The notes under the pieces: model-generated
The model's input: only the letters and a program-made list of their open reading frames with translations
What the model was told of the DNA's origin: nothing
Databases searched by the model: none
Source: an uncultured Chlorobiota bacterium
Lineage (GTDB): Bacteria; Bacteroidota; Kapaibacteriia; OLB7
NCBI GenBank assembly: GCA_946481475.1
Contig: CAMLOB010000215.1
Coordinates: forward strand, 1 to 6,752
Direction: 5' to 3'
DNA: 6,752 bases
Program-made: the position numbers and the translations under genes
Part shown: positions 1 through 5,665 of the stretch, in pieces
Layout: every line of letters begins with the position of its first letter
Position numbering within the stretch: the stretch's first letter is position 1

Positions 1-162
1 AATGTATTGGGCCAACAAGTCCGCACCCTGAAAGCCGGGTGGCTGAAGACAGGGGAACACGACATCACCATCAACACAACGGATCTTTTACCCGGCGTCT
101 ATCACTGTCGGATTCAAACGGGGGACGGACGGAAGAGCACACTGCGTTTCATCGTTCAATAA
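1..162 (+). CDS. C-terminal fragment of a T9SS-secreted protein (type A sorting domain)
   Basis: Only the last 53 codons are in the window; reading is open from base 1 and ends at TAA 160-162. The fragment starts NVLGQQVRTL and continues with a G-x-H-x-I strand, then DLLPGVYHCRI and a final basic strand ending RFIVQ. This is the standard layout of the Por secretion tail / type A C-terminal sorting domain: a 'NVLGqeV..L' strand, a 'G.H.i....dL..GvY..ri..g' core and a terminal strand recognised by the type IX secretion machinery. In that family the domain directs an exported cargo across the outer membrane, is usually cleaved, and the cargo is then attached to the cell surface. The nature of the cargo cannot be told, since it lies upstream of the window. 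The gene converges on the OmpA-family gene with only 4 bases between the stop codons. Confidence 0.88.
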   Translation, partial: NVLGQQVRTLKAGWLKTGEHDITINTTDLLPGVYHCRIQTGDGRKSTLRFIVQ

Positions 163-166
163 GAGT

Positions 167-2497
167 TTACTTCCTTTCATCCTCGGCCGGGAGCGTCACG
201 CTTGTCGGAACCTCTTCGGATTCCCTCCGGCGAGGAGTCGTCGACGTTCCGGCGGCTGATTCCTGCGGAGCCCCGGCAGGATTCACCGTTGTGCCGGCGG
301 CCTCTTCTGTGGGGGGGGCGTCAGGCGCCCCTTCCCCCTCTTCGGTCTCCACTGTTACGGTATCGGTCGTCGTGGTGTCGGTTATCGATGTCGCGCCGGT
401 CGTATCGGTCCGGCCGCCGCGGATCGGCGTTCGTATCTCCACAACCACCGTGCGGGAATAGTACCGTCCTTCGGGATAATCGTTGTTGTAGATCGTATCC
501 CGCTCGCCGACGCCGATAATCTCCACATCCTCAAGTCCCATGATCTGTGCGGCCCGTTCGGCCCGGTGCGTTGCCAGTCGCTTGTTGTAGTAGGGCAGAC
601 CGATCCGGTCGGTGTAGCCGGTAATCGTCACCTCCGATTCCGGCGAAATCCGTTCATCCATGATCATCGCCGCCTGTTGCGAGAAATCGAAAATGCCGGC
701 CGAATCGAAACTGTAGAGGAGAAGATTATAACGATCGACATACATCCCCTCTTCCATGCTCCGATCCACCCGGAATCCGCCCTCTTCAACAAACCAGACC
801 GTCGTGCTCGGCAGGGAGAGACGCCGCGTGTAGAGAGAGTCGAGAATAATAAGTTCGGAAGTGATCTCGATCGGTCCGCGCCGATTCAGATCGGGCCGGG
901 ATTTCAGTTCCAGATCGATCTGTTCCGGCGGGGGACCGAACCCTGTGGCGGCCCGCTGGATCACCGAATCGCCGACCATCACATCGACCTGCCACGATTC
1001 AAGTTGAGCAATCGAATCGGGAACATCTGAAACCGGAGGGAGCAGCCGGATGGTGCCGGCCGGTTCCAGCAGCAGCGTATCGGGGAGTCGGACCGGTTCA
1101 AGCATCGACAGCATCGTCGAGTGGATCTCCACACGCTGGTTCTCCACATCCCCCTCCAGCGTATCGACTTCACTGAGGGAAGGATTGTTCGGCAACCCCC
1201 GGGCAATGACCTGCATACGATCTTCCCTGATCCGCCAGACATCCCGCAGATAATCCCGCACAGCCTCCGCCCGACGAAGGGCCAGGCTGCTGTCGGCCAT
1301 CTCGAACTGTCCCACGCAGCCGGTAATCGTAATATCGGCCGTTCGCCTGGTCCGCAACCGATAGCCGATAACGTTCAGAATTTCATAGTACACATTCATC
1401 GTCGAGCCCCGCTCGATCCGTTCCTCCTGCCAGGTCCGCACGTCGCGCCGGTCGATCATCTTGTATCGTGCCGGAATAGCGGCGGAATCCCGCTCGAAGA
1501 AAATGTAGGGAAGCAGGGCGTGAACTTCCGTCTGCTGCACCTGCTGCGAACGGGCGACGAGCGTGTCGACCAGTCCCTCATCGGTCACCCCTTTCGCCTC
1601 GATTCTCGTGACGGTATCCTCGACAACGGCCGTATCCGGAGGGGGGGGAGGAGGAGGAGGTTCCGCACGACGACGACCGAAGCCGGTTTTCAGACCGAGT
1701 GTGAAGGAGATCATGTCGGCCCGCCAGTCACGATCCGATCCGAAGGCTGTCGTGATGTCGCCGATCATCGGCGCGTACTGGGCATCAAGCAGAAGGTAGA
1801 CCTGATCGGTCAGCCCGATTTCAACCCCCACCCCGACGGCCGCCCCGAGCTTCATGTCCGGCTTCGGCACGGCACCGTTGGTGACACGCGTTCTGCGGGG
1901 ACCGTTGACGCCGGGGAAGATCAGTCCGCCGTCGGACACGATCTGCTCCGAATAGTCGTAGGTTGTCGTCAGCGGGACCAGTAGGGAGGGACCGGCAAAA
2001 AGATAGAGCGGCAAGGATTCCGGCATCACGCGCAGGTGAGGCGTCAGGGACAGATAGTTCAGCGAACTCGGGACGGTTGCCTCGACCATTGCCGGACGCA
2101 CGGTCCCGCCGGGAGTGGTCACGTCAACACGGTTTTCGTACTGCGCGGTCATCTCTCCGCCCCGCTGCTGCATCGAGAGTCGCGCTCCGACGCCGAAAAT
2201 ATCGCTCAGGGGGAACTCCACCAGAAGTCCTCCGATCCACCCGGTCCCGGAGCCTTCGGTGAAAAGCCGTTCGGTGGGAGCCGGAGGCCCTCCCGTCAGA
2301 CTGAAAGGATCAAGGCTGACCGAATGTGAGTTCAGGGTGATGCCGCCGAAGAGACCGATATAGCCGAGCGGTTCCGGCGGACCTGCAGCGGTATCTTCCT
2401 GCGCAACCCCTTTCCCGACCGTCAGAACCAGGAGAAGAAGAGAGGAAAGCACTGTTTTGCAAGACACCCGTACGGCGATGTTCACGTAGCTGACCAT
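167..2497 (-). CDS. Secreted outer-membrane protein with beta-barrel-like region and two OmpA domains
   Basis: I place the start at ATG 2495-2497 (776 residues) because it begins a good signal peptide: basic residues, then a leucine/valine core, with cleavage near GVA-QED (about 32/33). The frame stays open to 2728, but that part would overlap the divergent gene and looks non-protein-like. Residues about 45-272 alternate hydrophobic and polar residues with YIGLFGG, LYLFAGPSL and FTLGLKTGFG strands, as in small outer-membrane beta-barrels. A run of eight prolines (280-287) follows as linker. OmpA domain 1 covers about 324-460 and ends with NQRVEI. Residues about 470-575 look like an immunoglobulin-type beta insert. 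OmpA domain 2 covers about 588-690 and carries TGYTD (Asp630) and Arg645 fifteen residues later, the pair that binds diaminopimelate in peptidoglycan in known OmpA proteins. The tail (692-776) is Thr/Glu/Pro-rich. Likely role: an outer-membrane protein anchored to the cell wall. No Shine-Dalgarno site precedes the start. A PorE-like T9SS role is possible but not shown. Confidence 0.88.
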   Translation of the reverse strand: MVSYVNIAVRVSCKTVLSSLLLLVLTVGKGVAQEDTAAGPPEPLGYIGLFGGITLNSHSVSLDPFSLTGGPPAPTERLFTEGSGTGWIGGLLVEFPLSDIFGVGARLSMQQRGGEMTAQYENRVDVTTPGGTVRPAMVEATVPSSLNYLSLTPHLRVMPESLPLYLFAGPSLLVPLTTTYDYSEQIVSDGGLIFPGVNGPRRTRVTNGAVPKPDMKLGAAVGVGVEIGLTDQVYLLLDAQYAPMIGDITTAFGSDRDWRADMISFTLGLKTGFGRRRAEPPPPPPPPDTAVVEDTVTRIEAKGVTDEGLVDTLVARSQQVQQTEVHALLPYIFFERDSAAIPARYKMIDRRDVRTWQEERIERGSTMNVYYEILNVIGYRLRTRRTADITITGCVGQFEMADSSLALRRAEAVRDYLRDVWRIREDRMQVIARGLPNNPSLSEVDTLEGDVENQRVEIHSTMLSMLEPVRLPDTLLLEPAGTIRLLPPVSDVPDSIAQLESWQVDVMVGDSVIQRAATGFGPPPEQIDLELKSRPDLNRRGPIEITSELIILDSLYTRRLSLPSTTVWFVEEGGFRVDRSMEEGMYVDRYNLLLYSFDSAGIFDFSQQAAMIMDERISPESEVTITGYTDRIGLPYYNKRLATHRAERAAQIMGLEDVEIIGVGERDTIYNNDYPEGRYYSRTVVVEIRTPIRGGRTDTTGATSITDTTTTDTVTVETEEGEGAPDAPPTEEAAGTTVNPAGAPQESAAGTSTTPRRRESEEVPTSVTLPAEDERK

Positions 2498-2600
2498 GAT
2501 TACCAATGAATTATTCACATCAGGCGGAACGCCCTGAAGGAGATGACAGTTCCCGTTATCCTTATCTTTGCACAACTTTCCGATCTCAAAAGTCGAAATC
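2498..2600. promoter_or_regulatory. Divergent promoter region between the OmpA gene and the small sorting-fold gene
   Basis: These 103 bases separate two genes transcribed away from each other, so both promoters should lie here or just inside the neighbours. A good + strand -7 element is present (separate entry). On the minus strand the best match to TAnnTTTG is GACTTTTG at 2587-2594, one mismatch, about 90 bases from the OmpA start; this is weak. An A/T-rich stretch next to the OmpA start holds a dyad, TGAAT-t-ATTCA, at 2507-2517. No Shine-Dalgarno-like sequence precedes either start codon. Confidence 0.6.
2563..2570 (+). promoter_or_regulatory. Bacteroidota-type -7 promoter element
   Basis: TATCTTTG matches the TAnnTTTG -7 consensus used by the primary sigma factor of Bacteroidota exactly, and is followed by CA, a common continuation in that phylum. 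It ends 30 bases before ATG 2601, giving a short leader for the 79-residue protein. I see no convincing TTTG-type -33 element 19-21 bases upstream, so the call rests on the -7 match and its position. Confidence 0.62.
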
Positions 2601-2840
2601 ATGACATATACGATTCCTTTTTCCGTTGAAGAACGGACAAAACTTTGCCTGATCGAACTGCTGGATCTTTCGCAGCAGCATGTAATCGCGGAGATATACC
2701 GGCAGGAGCGGGAGCCGGGAGCCCACACCGTCGAATTCGACCCTTCGGTTGTGGAAGAAGGGCTGGCCGCAGGGGTCTACATCCTGCGTATCAGCATCGG
2801 GGACCACTCCGAGGCCTATCCGTTCCGCTATATGCCCTAA
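2601..2840 (+). CDS. Free-standing T9SS sorting-domain/FlgD-like fold protein (79 aa)
   Basis: The start is ATG 2601; an in-frame TTG at 2568 lies inside the promoter element and is unlikely to be used. The protein begins TYTIPFSVEERTKLCLIELLD, continues with a strand around VIAEIYRQ, then PGAHTVEFDPS, and ends LAAGVYILRISIGD...FRYMP. This order (hydrophobic strand, 'd..g..v', 'G.H.v.fd...l..GvY..ri..g') is that of the type A T9SS C-terminal domain and the related FlgD immunoglobulin-like domain, and can be aligned with the fragment at 1-162. Unlike a normal sorting domain it is the whole protein: there is no cargo, signal peptide or membrane segment, so as it stands it should be cytoplasmic. 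It lacks the usual 'NvLGqeV' (here LSQQHV) and the basic end. Similar stand-alone modules may exist in this lineage, but I know no assigned function. It converges on the repeat lipoprotein gene. Confidence 0.8.
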   Translation: MTYTIPFSVEERTKLCLIELLDLSQQHVIAEIYRQEREPGAHTVEFDPSVVEEGLAAGVYILRISIGDHSEAYPFRYMP

Positions 2841-2877
2841 CGCCCCCCTTCAACCAAAGGTTAGCTCTGCTGCGGAA

Positions 2878-2906
2878 TGGACCTGCGGACAATATCCTCA
2901 GGTCCA
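2878..2906. terminator. Hairpin between convergent genes, possible bidirectional terminator
   Basis: TGGACCTG at 2878-2885 is perfectly complementary to CAGGTCCA at 2899-2906. After one mismatch, GGA/TCC can extend the stem by 3 bp, leaving a 5-base loop. It lies 37 bases after the stop of the small + gene and 37 bases beyond the stop of the - strand lipoprotein gene. There is no immediate T-tract on either side (CCCCTTTTT comes about 30 bases later on +), so this is not a textbook intrinsic terminator. Confidence 0.45.
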
Positions 2907-2943
2907 CCACCCTTCCGGTCCCGTTCCTTCTCCTCCCCTTTTT

Positions 2944-3573
2944 CTACAGACCGACTTCCTTCAGCGCGGCCTGTTCCGATTTGCCGAAGCGAATCTCCTG
3001 TTGCACATCCTGAAGCTGCTGGAGGGTTCCCCCTCCCCGGACAAAGGCTTCGATGCCGGCATCGGACATCCCGACCGATTTCAGCGCCTGGTAGTCCCGT
3101 CCGGCCAGGACATCATCCTTCCCGTCAACGAACTTCCGTTCGGCAATCCGGAGAATTGTCGGCTCGCCGATGCCGCCATGTTTCATGACGCGAAGATCCG
3201 ATTCCCACTGACGGACGGCTCCCATCTTCACAAGCTCCACCAGAGCGGTTCCGGAGAACCCGGCCCCACTGAGCGTCTGCATCTCCATGCCGATATCGAA
3301 ATCGAGTCCCTCGTCATGCATCATTCTGACGATTTCGACCGCAACGGTTCCATCCAGCCCCCCTCGTTTGGCAGTCTCCAGTTGTGCAACTTCCTCTTCA
3401 CTCAGATCGAGACGGCTCAGTTCGGCCGCAGCGGTCTCCTCGTATCCGGCCGTTGCCAGAGCTCCCTTGTCGACTTCATCAATCTCTCCTCCGCCGCACG
3501 CGGAGACCGATACCGCCAGAGAAAAAAGGAGGAGAAGGGAAAGTATATACCGTCCGGTGACTGATCGATTCAT
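2944..3573 (-). CDS. Lipoprotein with degenerate helical repeats (209 aa, unknown function)
   Basis: The start at ATG 3571-3573 gives a clean lipoprotein signal peptide: MNRSVTGRY, a leucine-rich core, then a VSAC lipobox with Cys26 as the lipidated residue, followed by GGGE. Earlier in-frame starts (3615, 3588, 3591) would only lengthen the N-terminus. The mature part is alpha-helical in character and made of similar units with a glycine turn between two helices: around residues 38-55, 65-84, 98-117, 127-146 and 161-180. Examples are LETAKRGGLDGTVAVEIV, LSGAGFSGTALVELV and LKSVGMSDAGIEAFV. The turn glycines lie at 43, 72, 105, 134 and 168. The last seven residues, ALKEVGL, match the start of another unit (ALKSVGM at 163-169), so the protein stops partway through a repeat. 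I do not recognise a named family. It starts 65 bases after scpB with no visible promoter, so it may be transcribed with scpAB. No Shine-Dalgarno site. Confidence 0.82.
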   Translation of the reverse strand: MNRSVTGRYILSLLLLFSLAVSVSACGGGEIDEVDKGALATAGYEETAAAELSRLDLSEEEVAQLETAKRGGLDGTVAVEIVRMMHDEGLDFDIGMEMQTLSGAGFSGTALVELVKMGAVRQWESDLRVMKHGGIGEPTILRIAERKFVDGKDDVLAGRDYQALKSVGMSDAGIEAFVRGGGTLQQLQDVQQEIRFGKSEQAALKEVGL

Positions 3574-3638
3574 AGTATTATTCGGCATCATTGATATGAC
3601 ACGTTCTGATTCCATCTCTTACTTCAACAGGATTTGCT

Positions 3639-4754
3639 CTACGAGCGTTCCTCCACGGTCTCGGTCTCCCCTTCACCATGTTCATGCACCCCCTCCGGGT
3701 CCGTTATCTCAACACTCTCTACCGCCTCTTCGGTTTCGCTCTTTTCCTCAATATTCGGAAGCGCATCCTCCACATTCTCTTCGTCCGACCCAGCATGTTC
3801 AACCTCGATCTTTTCCATCTCCACTGACGCCTCCTCCTCCTGAGGTCCCTCTGCCTCTATCAGTTCTCCCCTCTCTCCGTCCCCCTGGTCCCCATTCTCC
3901 CTGTCGTCTCCCTTGTTCTCCTCATCAAGCTCCAACAATTCCTGGGTCACCTCTGCCACAGCCCCCTCCGGTCGTGAGGCCAGATAGGCATCATCCTCCA
4001 TCAGCTCTTCGAGTTCGCGAAGTTTCGGAAGGTCGCTCAGGCTGTTCAGACCGAAGGCTCTGAGAAAATCCTCCGTCGTACCGTACAGCAGGGGTTTGCC
4101 GACCGCATCGCTCCGTCCGGTGATGGCAATCAGATTTCGCTCCAGAAGCGAAAGGAGGACCTGGTCACAGTTGACTCCACGAATCGCTTCAACTTCCGGC
4201 TTGGTGACCGGCTGGCGGTAGGCAACAATGGAAAGCGTTTCCAGCGAGGCGGGGGAAAGTCTGCGCCGCGAACGTTCCTTCGAGAGGAGGCCGACGAATT
4301 CACCGAACTCTTTGGTTGTGGCGAACTGGAATCCGCCGGCGATCTCCACGATTCTGAAGGCCCTTCTTCCCGTTTCATATTCTTCGTTCAGTTCGGCAAT
4401 GATTCCCCGCAGTTCCTTCTGACCGACTTTTTCGGACATCTCTTCCTCTTCAGCCCGTTCCTCTTCGACTGCAGGTTCAGAGTCCGCCTTCTCCTCACCG
4501 ACTTCCGTCACCTCCTTCACATCGGTCTCATTCTCTTCTGCACCAGACTCCGCTTCGGTTTGACTTTCAGACTGATTGAAGAGCGTCCGGTCCTCCGGCA
4601 CGCCGTTATCGTTTCCCTTTTTCCCCTTGTTCTCATCCTCAAAGAGAAGTCGCAGAAGCGTACGCGGGGGGAGGGGTTCCTCGCTTGCAAAGATCATCGC
4701 CTCGATGATCCGCTTCAGCGATGAGGTATCCGTCGGTATTGATGCTCGTGCCAT
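3639..4754 (-). CDS. scpB: Segregation and condensation protein B, enlarged by acidic segments
   Basis: ScpB is the kite subunit of the SMC-ScpAB complex; it dimerises through winged-helix domains and binds the ScpA kleisin, helping to condense and separate chromosomes. Family signs are clear: LKRIIEAMIFASEEPL at 13-28 (first winged helix), ELNEEYETGRRAFRIVEIAGGFQFAT at 121-146, then LSPASLETLSIVAYRQPVTKPEVEAIRGV (166-194), GRSDAVGKPLLYGTT (213-227) and FLRAFGLNSLSDLP (230-243). The usual protein is about 180-220 residues; this one is 371. The excess is a Glu/Asp/Gly-rich insertion at about 40-111, inside the first winged-helix domain, and a Glu/Asp-rich tail at about 275-371. Reading is uninterrupted, so these are real coding segments rather than frameshifts. 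It follows scpA after 56 bases on the same strand, the normal order. No Shine-Dalgarno site at ATG 4754. The gene call is firm; the function of the acidic parts is unknown. Confidence 0.96.
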   Translation of the reverse strand: MARASIPTDTSSLKRIIEAMIFASEEPLPPRTLLRLLFEDENKGKKGNDNGVPEDRTLFNQSESQTEAESGAEENETDVKEVTEVGEEKADSEPAVEEERAEEEEMSEKVGQKELRGIIAELNEEYETGRRAFRIVEIAGGFQFATTKEFGEFVGLLSKERSRRRLSPASLETLSIVAYRQPVTKPEVEAIRGVNCDQVLLSLLERNLIAITGRSDAVGKPLLYGTTEDFLRAFGLNSLSDLPKLRELEELMEDDAYLASRPEGAVAEVTQELLELDEENKGDDRENGDQGDGERGELIEAEGPQEEEASVEMEKIEVEHAGSDEENVEDALPNIEEKSETEEAVESVEITDPEGVHEHGEGETETVEERS

Positions 4755-4766
4755 ATTCCGGGAAAG

Positions 4767-4791
4767 TTGGCCTTACTTGGCTTTACGTAAA
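4767..4791. repeat. Short tandem decamer and palindrome in the scpA-scpB gap
   Basis: TTGGCCTTAC (4767-4776) is followed directly by TTGGCTTTAC (4777-4786), one mismatch. The end of the second copy runs into TTTACGTAAA (4782-4791), a perfect 10-bp palindrome. On the coding (minus) strand this lies 13-37 bases before the scpB start, and could be a binding site or mRNA leader structure. It may equally be chance. Confidence 0.4.
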
Positions 4792-4810
4792 AAAATGACG
4801 TTGACAGGAA

Positions 4811-5539
4811 TTAGAGTTCGAAGAGGACGACATCCTCCCCTTCACCATCGTGATGGAAGCCGATCCGTTTGTTCTTGACCAGTTCAAGGAGTGCCAGGAA
4901 AGTGACGGTAATCCACATTCTTCCCCGTTCTTCGAAGAGTTCGCTCATCCGTATCTGGAACTGTCTGCCCAACTCTCCGAGAACATATTCGGCCTGTTCC
5001 TCAACCGTCCAGGAGATCTGTTCGATCACCATTTCATCCCGTCTGGGGGCCCGATCCACTGCCCGTTTATAGGCTTCGAGAAGACGAAAGAGGGTAACGC
5101 TTGAAAGGATCTCCTCGGCGGTCGGTTCCTCCAGAACCTTCTCATCCCCCTTGAAGAACCGACGGTAGCGAAGACCCCGGTACTCCTCCTCCCGTTCCTT
5201 CAGCGACTCGGCGACTTCCTTGTATTGTTTGTACTCCAGAAGTCTGCGCACGAGTTCGGCACGCGGATCCTCTTCTTCCCCCTCTTCCTGCGGACGTTCC
5301 TCTTTCGGCAGGAGCATTTTCGCCTTGATCCGCATCAGCTCTGCGGCCATGACGATAAACTCACCGGCCTGTTCCAGGCTGAGAATCCGGATTGCGCGGG
5401 TATACTCAAGGAACTCCTCGGTAATCTTGGCAATCGGTATATCGTAGATATCGATTTCATCCCGCTTGATGAAGAACAGGAGCAGATCGAGCGGCCCCTC
5501 GAACCTCTCAAGCGAGACGACAAGTGGATTGGCGTTCAT
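4811..5539 (-). CDS. scpA: Segregation and condensation protein A (kleisin)
   Basis: ScpA is the kleisin that bridges the SMC heads and binds the ScpB dimer. The start at ATG 5537-5539 (242 residues) fits the family: the protein begins MNANPLVVSLERFEGPLDLLL, with the hallmark FEGPLDLLL at 13-21 and KRDEIDIYDIPIAKITEEFLEY at 25-46. The helix LEQAGEFIVMAAELMRIKAKMLLP (55-78) is the SMC-neck contact region of the family. An acidic linker (79-92), the ScpB-binding middle and the C-terminal winged helix GRMWITVTFLALLELVKNKRIGF (206-228) complete it. Length is normal. Upstream frame to 5647 is open but would run through the terminator hairpin, so it is not coding. It leads scpB by 56 bases and probably has its own promoter just after the terminator of the previous gene. 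No Shine-Dalgarno site. Confidence 0.97.
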   Translation of the reverse strand: MNANPLVVSLERFEGPLDLLLFFIKRDEIDIYDIPIAKITEEFLEYTRAIRILSLEQAGEFIVMAAELMRIKAKMLLPKEERPQEEGEEEDPRAELVRRLLEYKQYKEVAESLKEREEEYRGLRYRRFFKGDEKVLEEPTAEEILSSVTLFRLLEAYKRAVDRAPRRDEMVIEQISWTVEEQAEYVLGELGRQFQIRMSELFEERGRMWITVTFLALLELVKNKRIGFHHDGEGEDVVLFEL

Positions 5540-5568
5540 CGGCGGGAAGATACGAAAACGGGGTGGGG

Positions 5569-5576
5569 CAAAGATG
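5569..5576 (-). promoter_or_regulatory. Probable -7 promoter element of scpA
   Basis: On the minus strand this reads CATCTTTG, one mismatch to TAnnTTTG. It ends 29 bases before the scpA ATG, nearly the same distance as the element before the gene at 2601. It sits within the T-rich run following the upstream terminator hairpin. A partial match, TATCTTCC, lies closer to the ATG (5545-5552) but probably too close. No -33 element is evident. Confidence 0.45.
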
Positions 5577-5638
5577 AAAAGGAACGATGCACCTTCCCCC
5601 GCGGCAGATTGCCTGAGCACAGGGAAAGGTGCATCGTC
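5577..5638 (-). terminator. Intrinsic terminator after the lipoprotein gene
   Basis: ACGATGCACCT at 5584-5594 is perfectly complementary to AGGTGCATCGT at 5627-5637. One more T-A pair extends it, and after a single-base bulge three C-G pairs add to the stem. The loop contains a small GGCA/TGCC hairpin (5603-5613). In the minus direction the stem is followed by TTCCTTTTCATCTTT, a T-rich run. It lies 28 bases after the stop of the lipoprotein gene at 5666 and so should end its transcription before scpA. Confidence 0.75.
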
Positions 5639-5665
5639 AACAAACATTCCGGAACGGAACCGGGA

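Noticed and set aside
1121..1984. 287-residue + strand open frame inside the OmpA gene
   Set aside because: A shadow of the OmpA domains and barrel region on the other strand; no signal peptide, motif or promoter.
2498..2728. N-terminal extension of the OmpA gene frame to 2728
   Set aside because: It overlaps the divergent 79-residue gene and its promoter, is Cys/Ser/Arg-rich without any family features, and would bury a good signal peptide that begins at 2497.
2749..3564. 271-residue + strand open frame
   Set aside because: It is antisense to the repeat lipoprotein, whose lipobox and repeats show the minus frame is real; the + translation has no domain-like content.
3287..4063. 258-residue + strand open frame
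   Set aside because: It is rich in Pro, Ser and Arg as expected from the opposite strand of acidic scpB codons, and spans two real minus-strand genes.
5540..5647. Upstream extension of scpA
   Set aside because: It would encode the terminator hairpin and the promoter element; the ScpA family starts just before the FEGPLDLLL motif, which fits ATG 5539.
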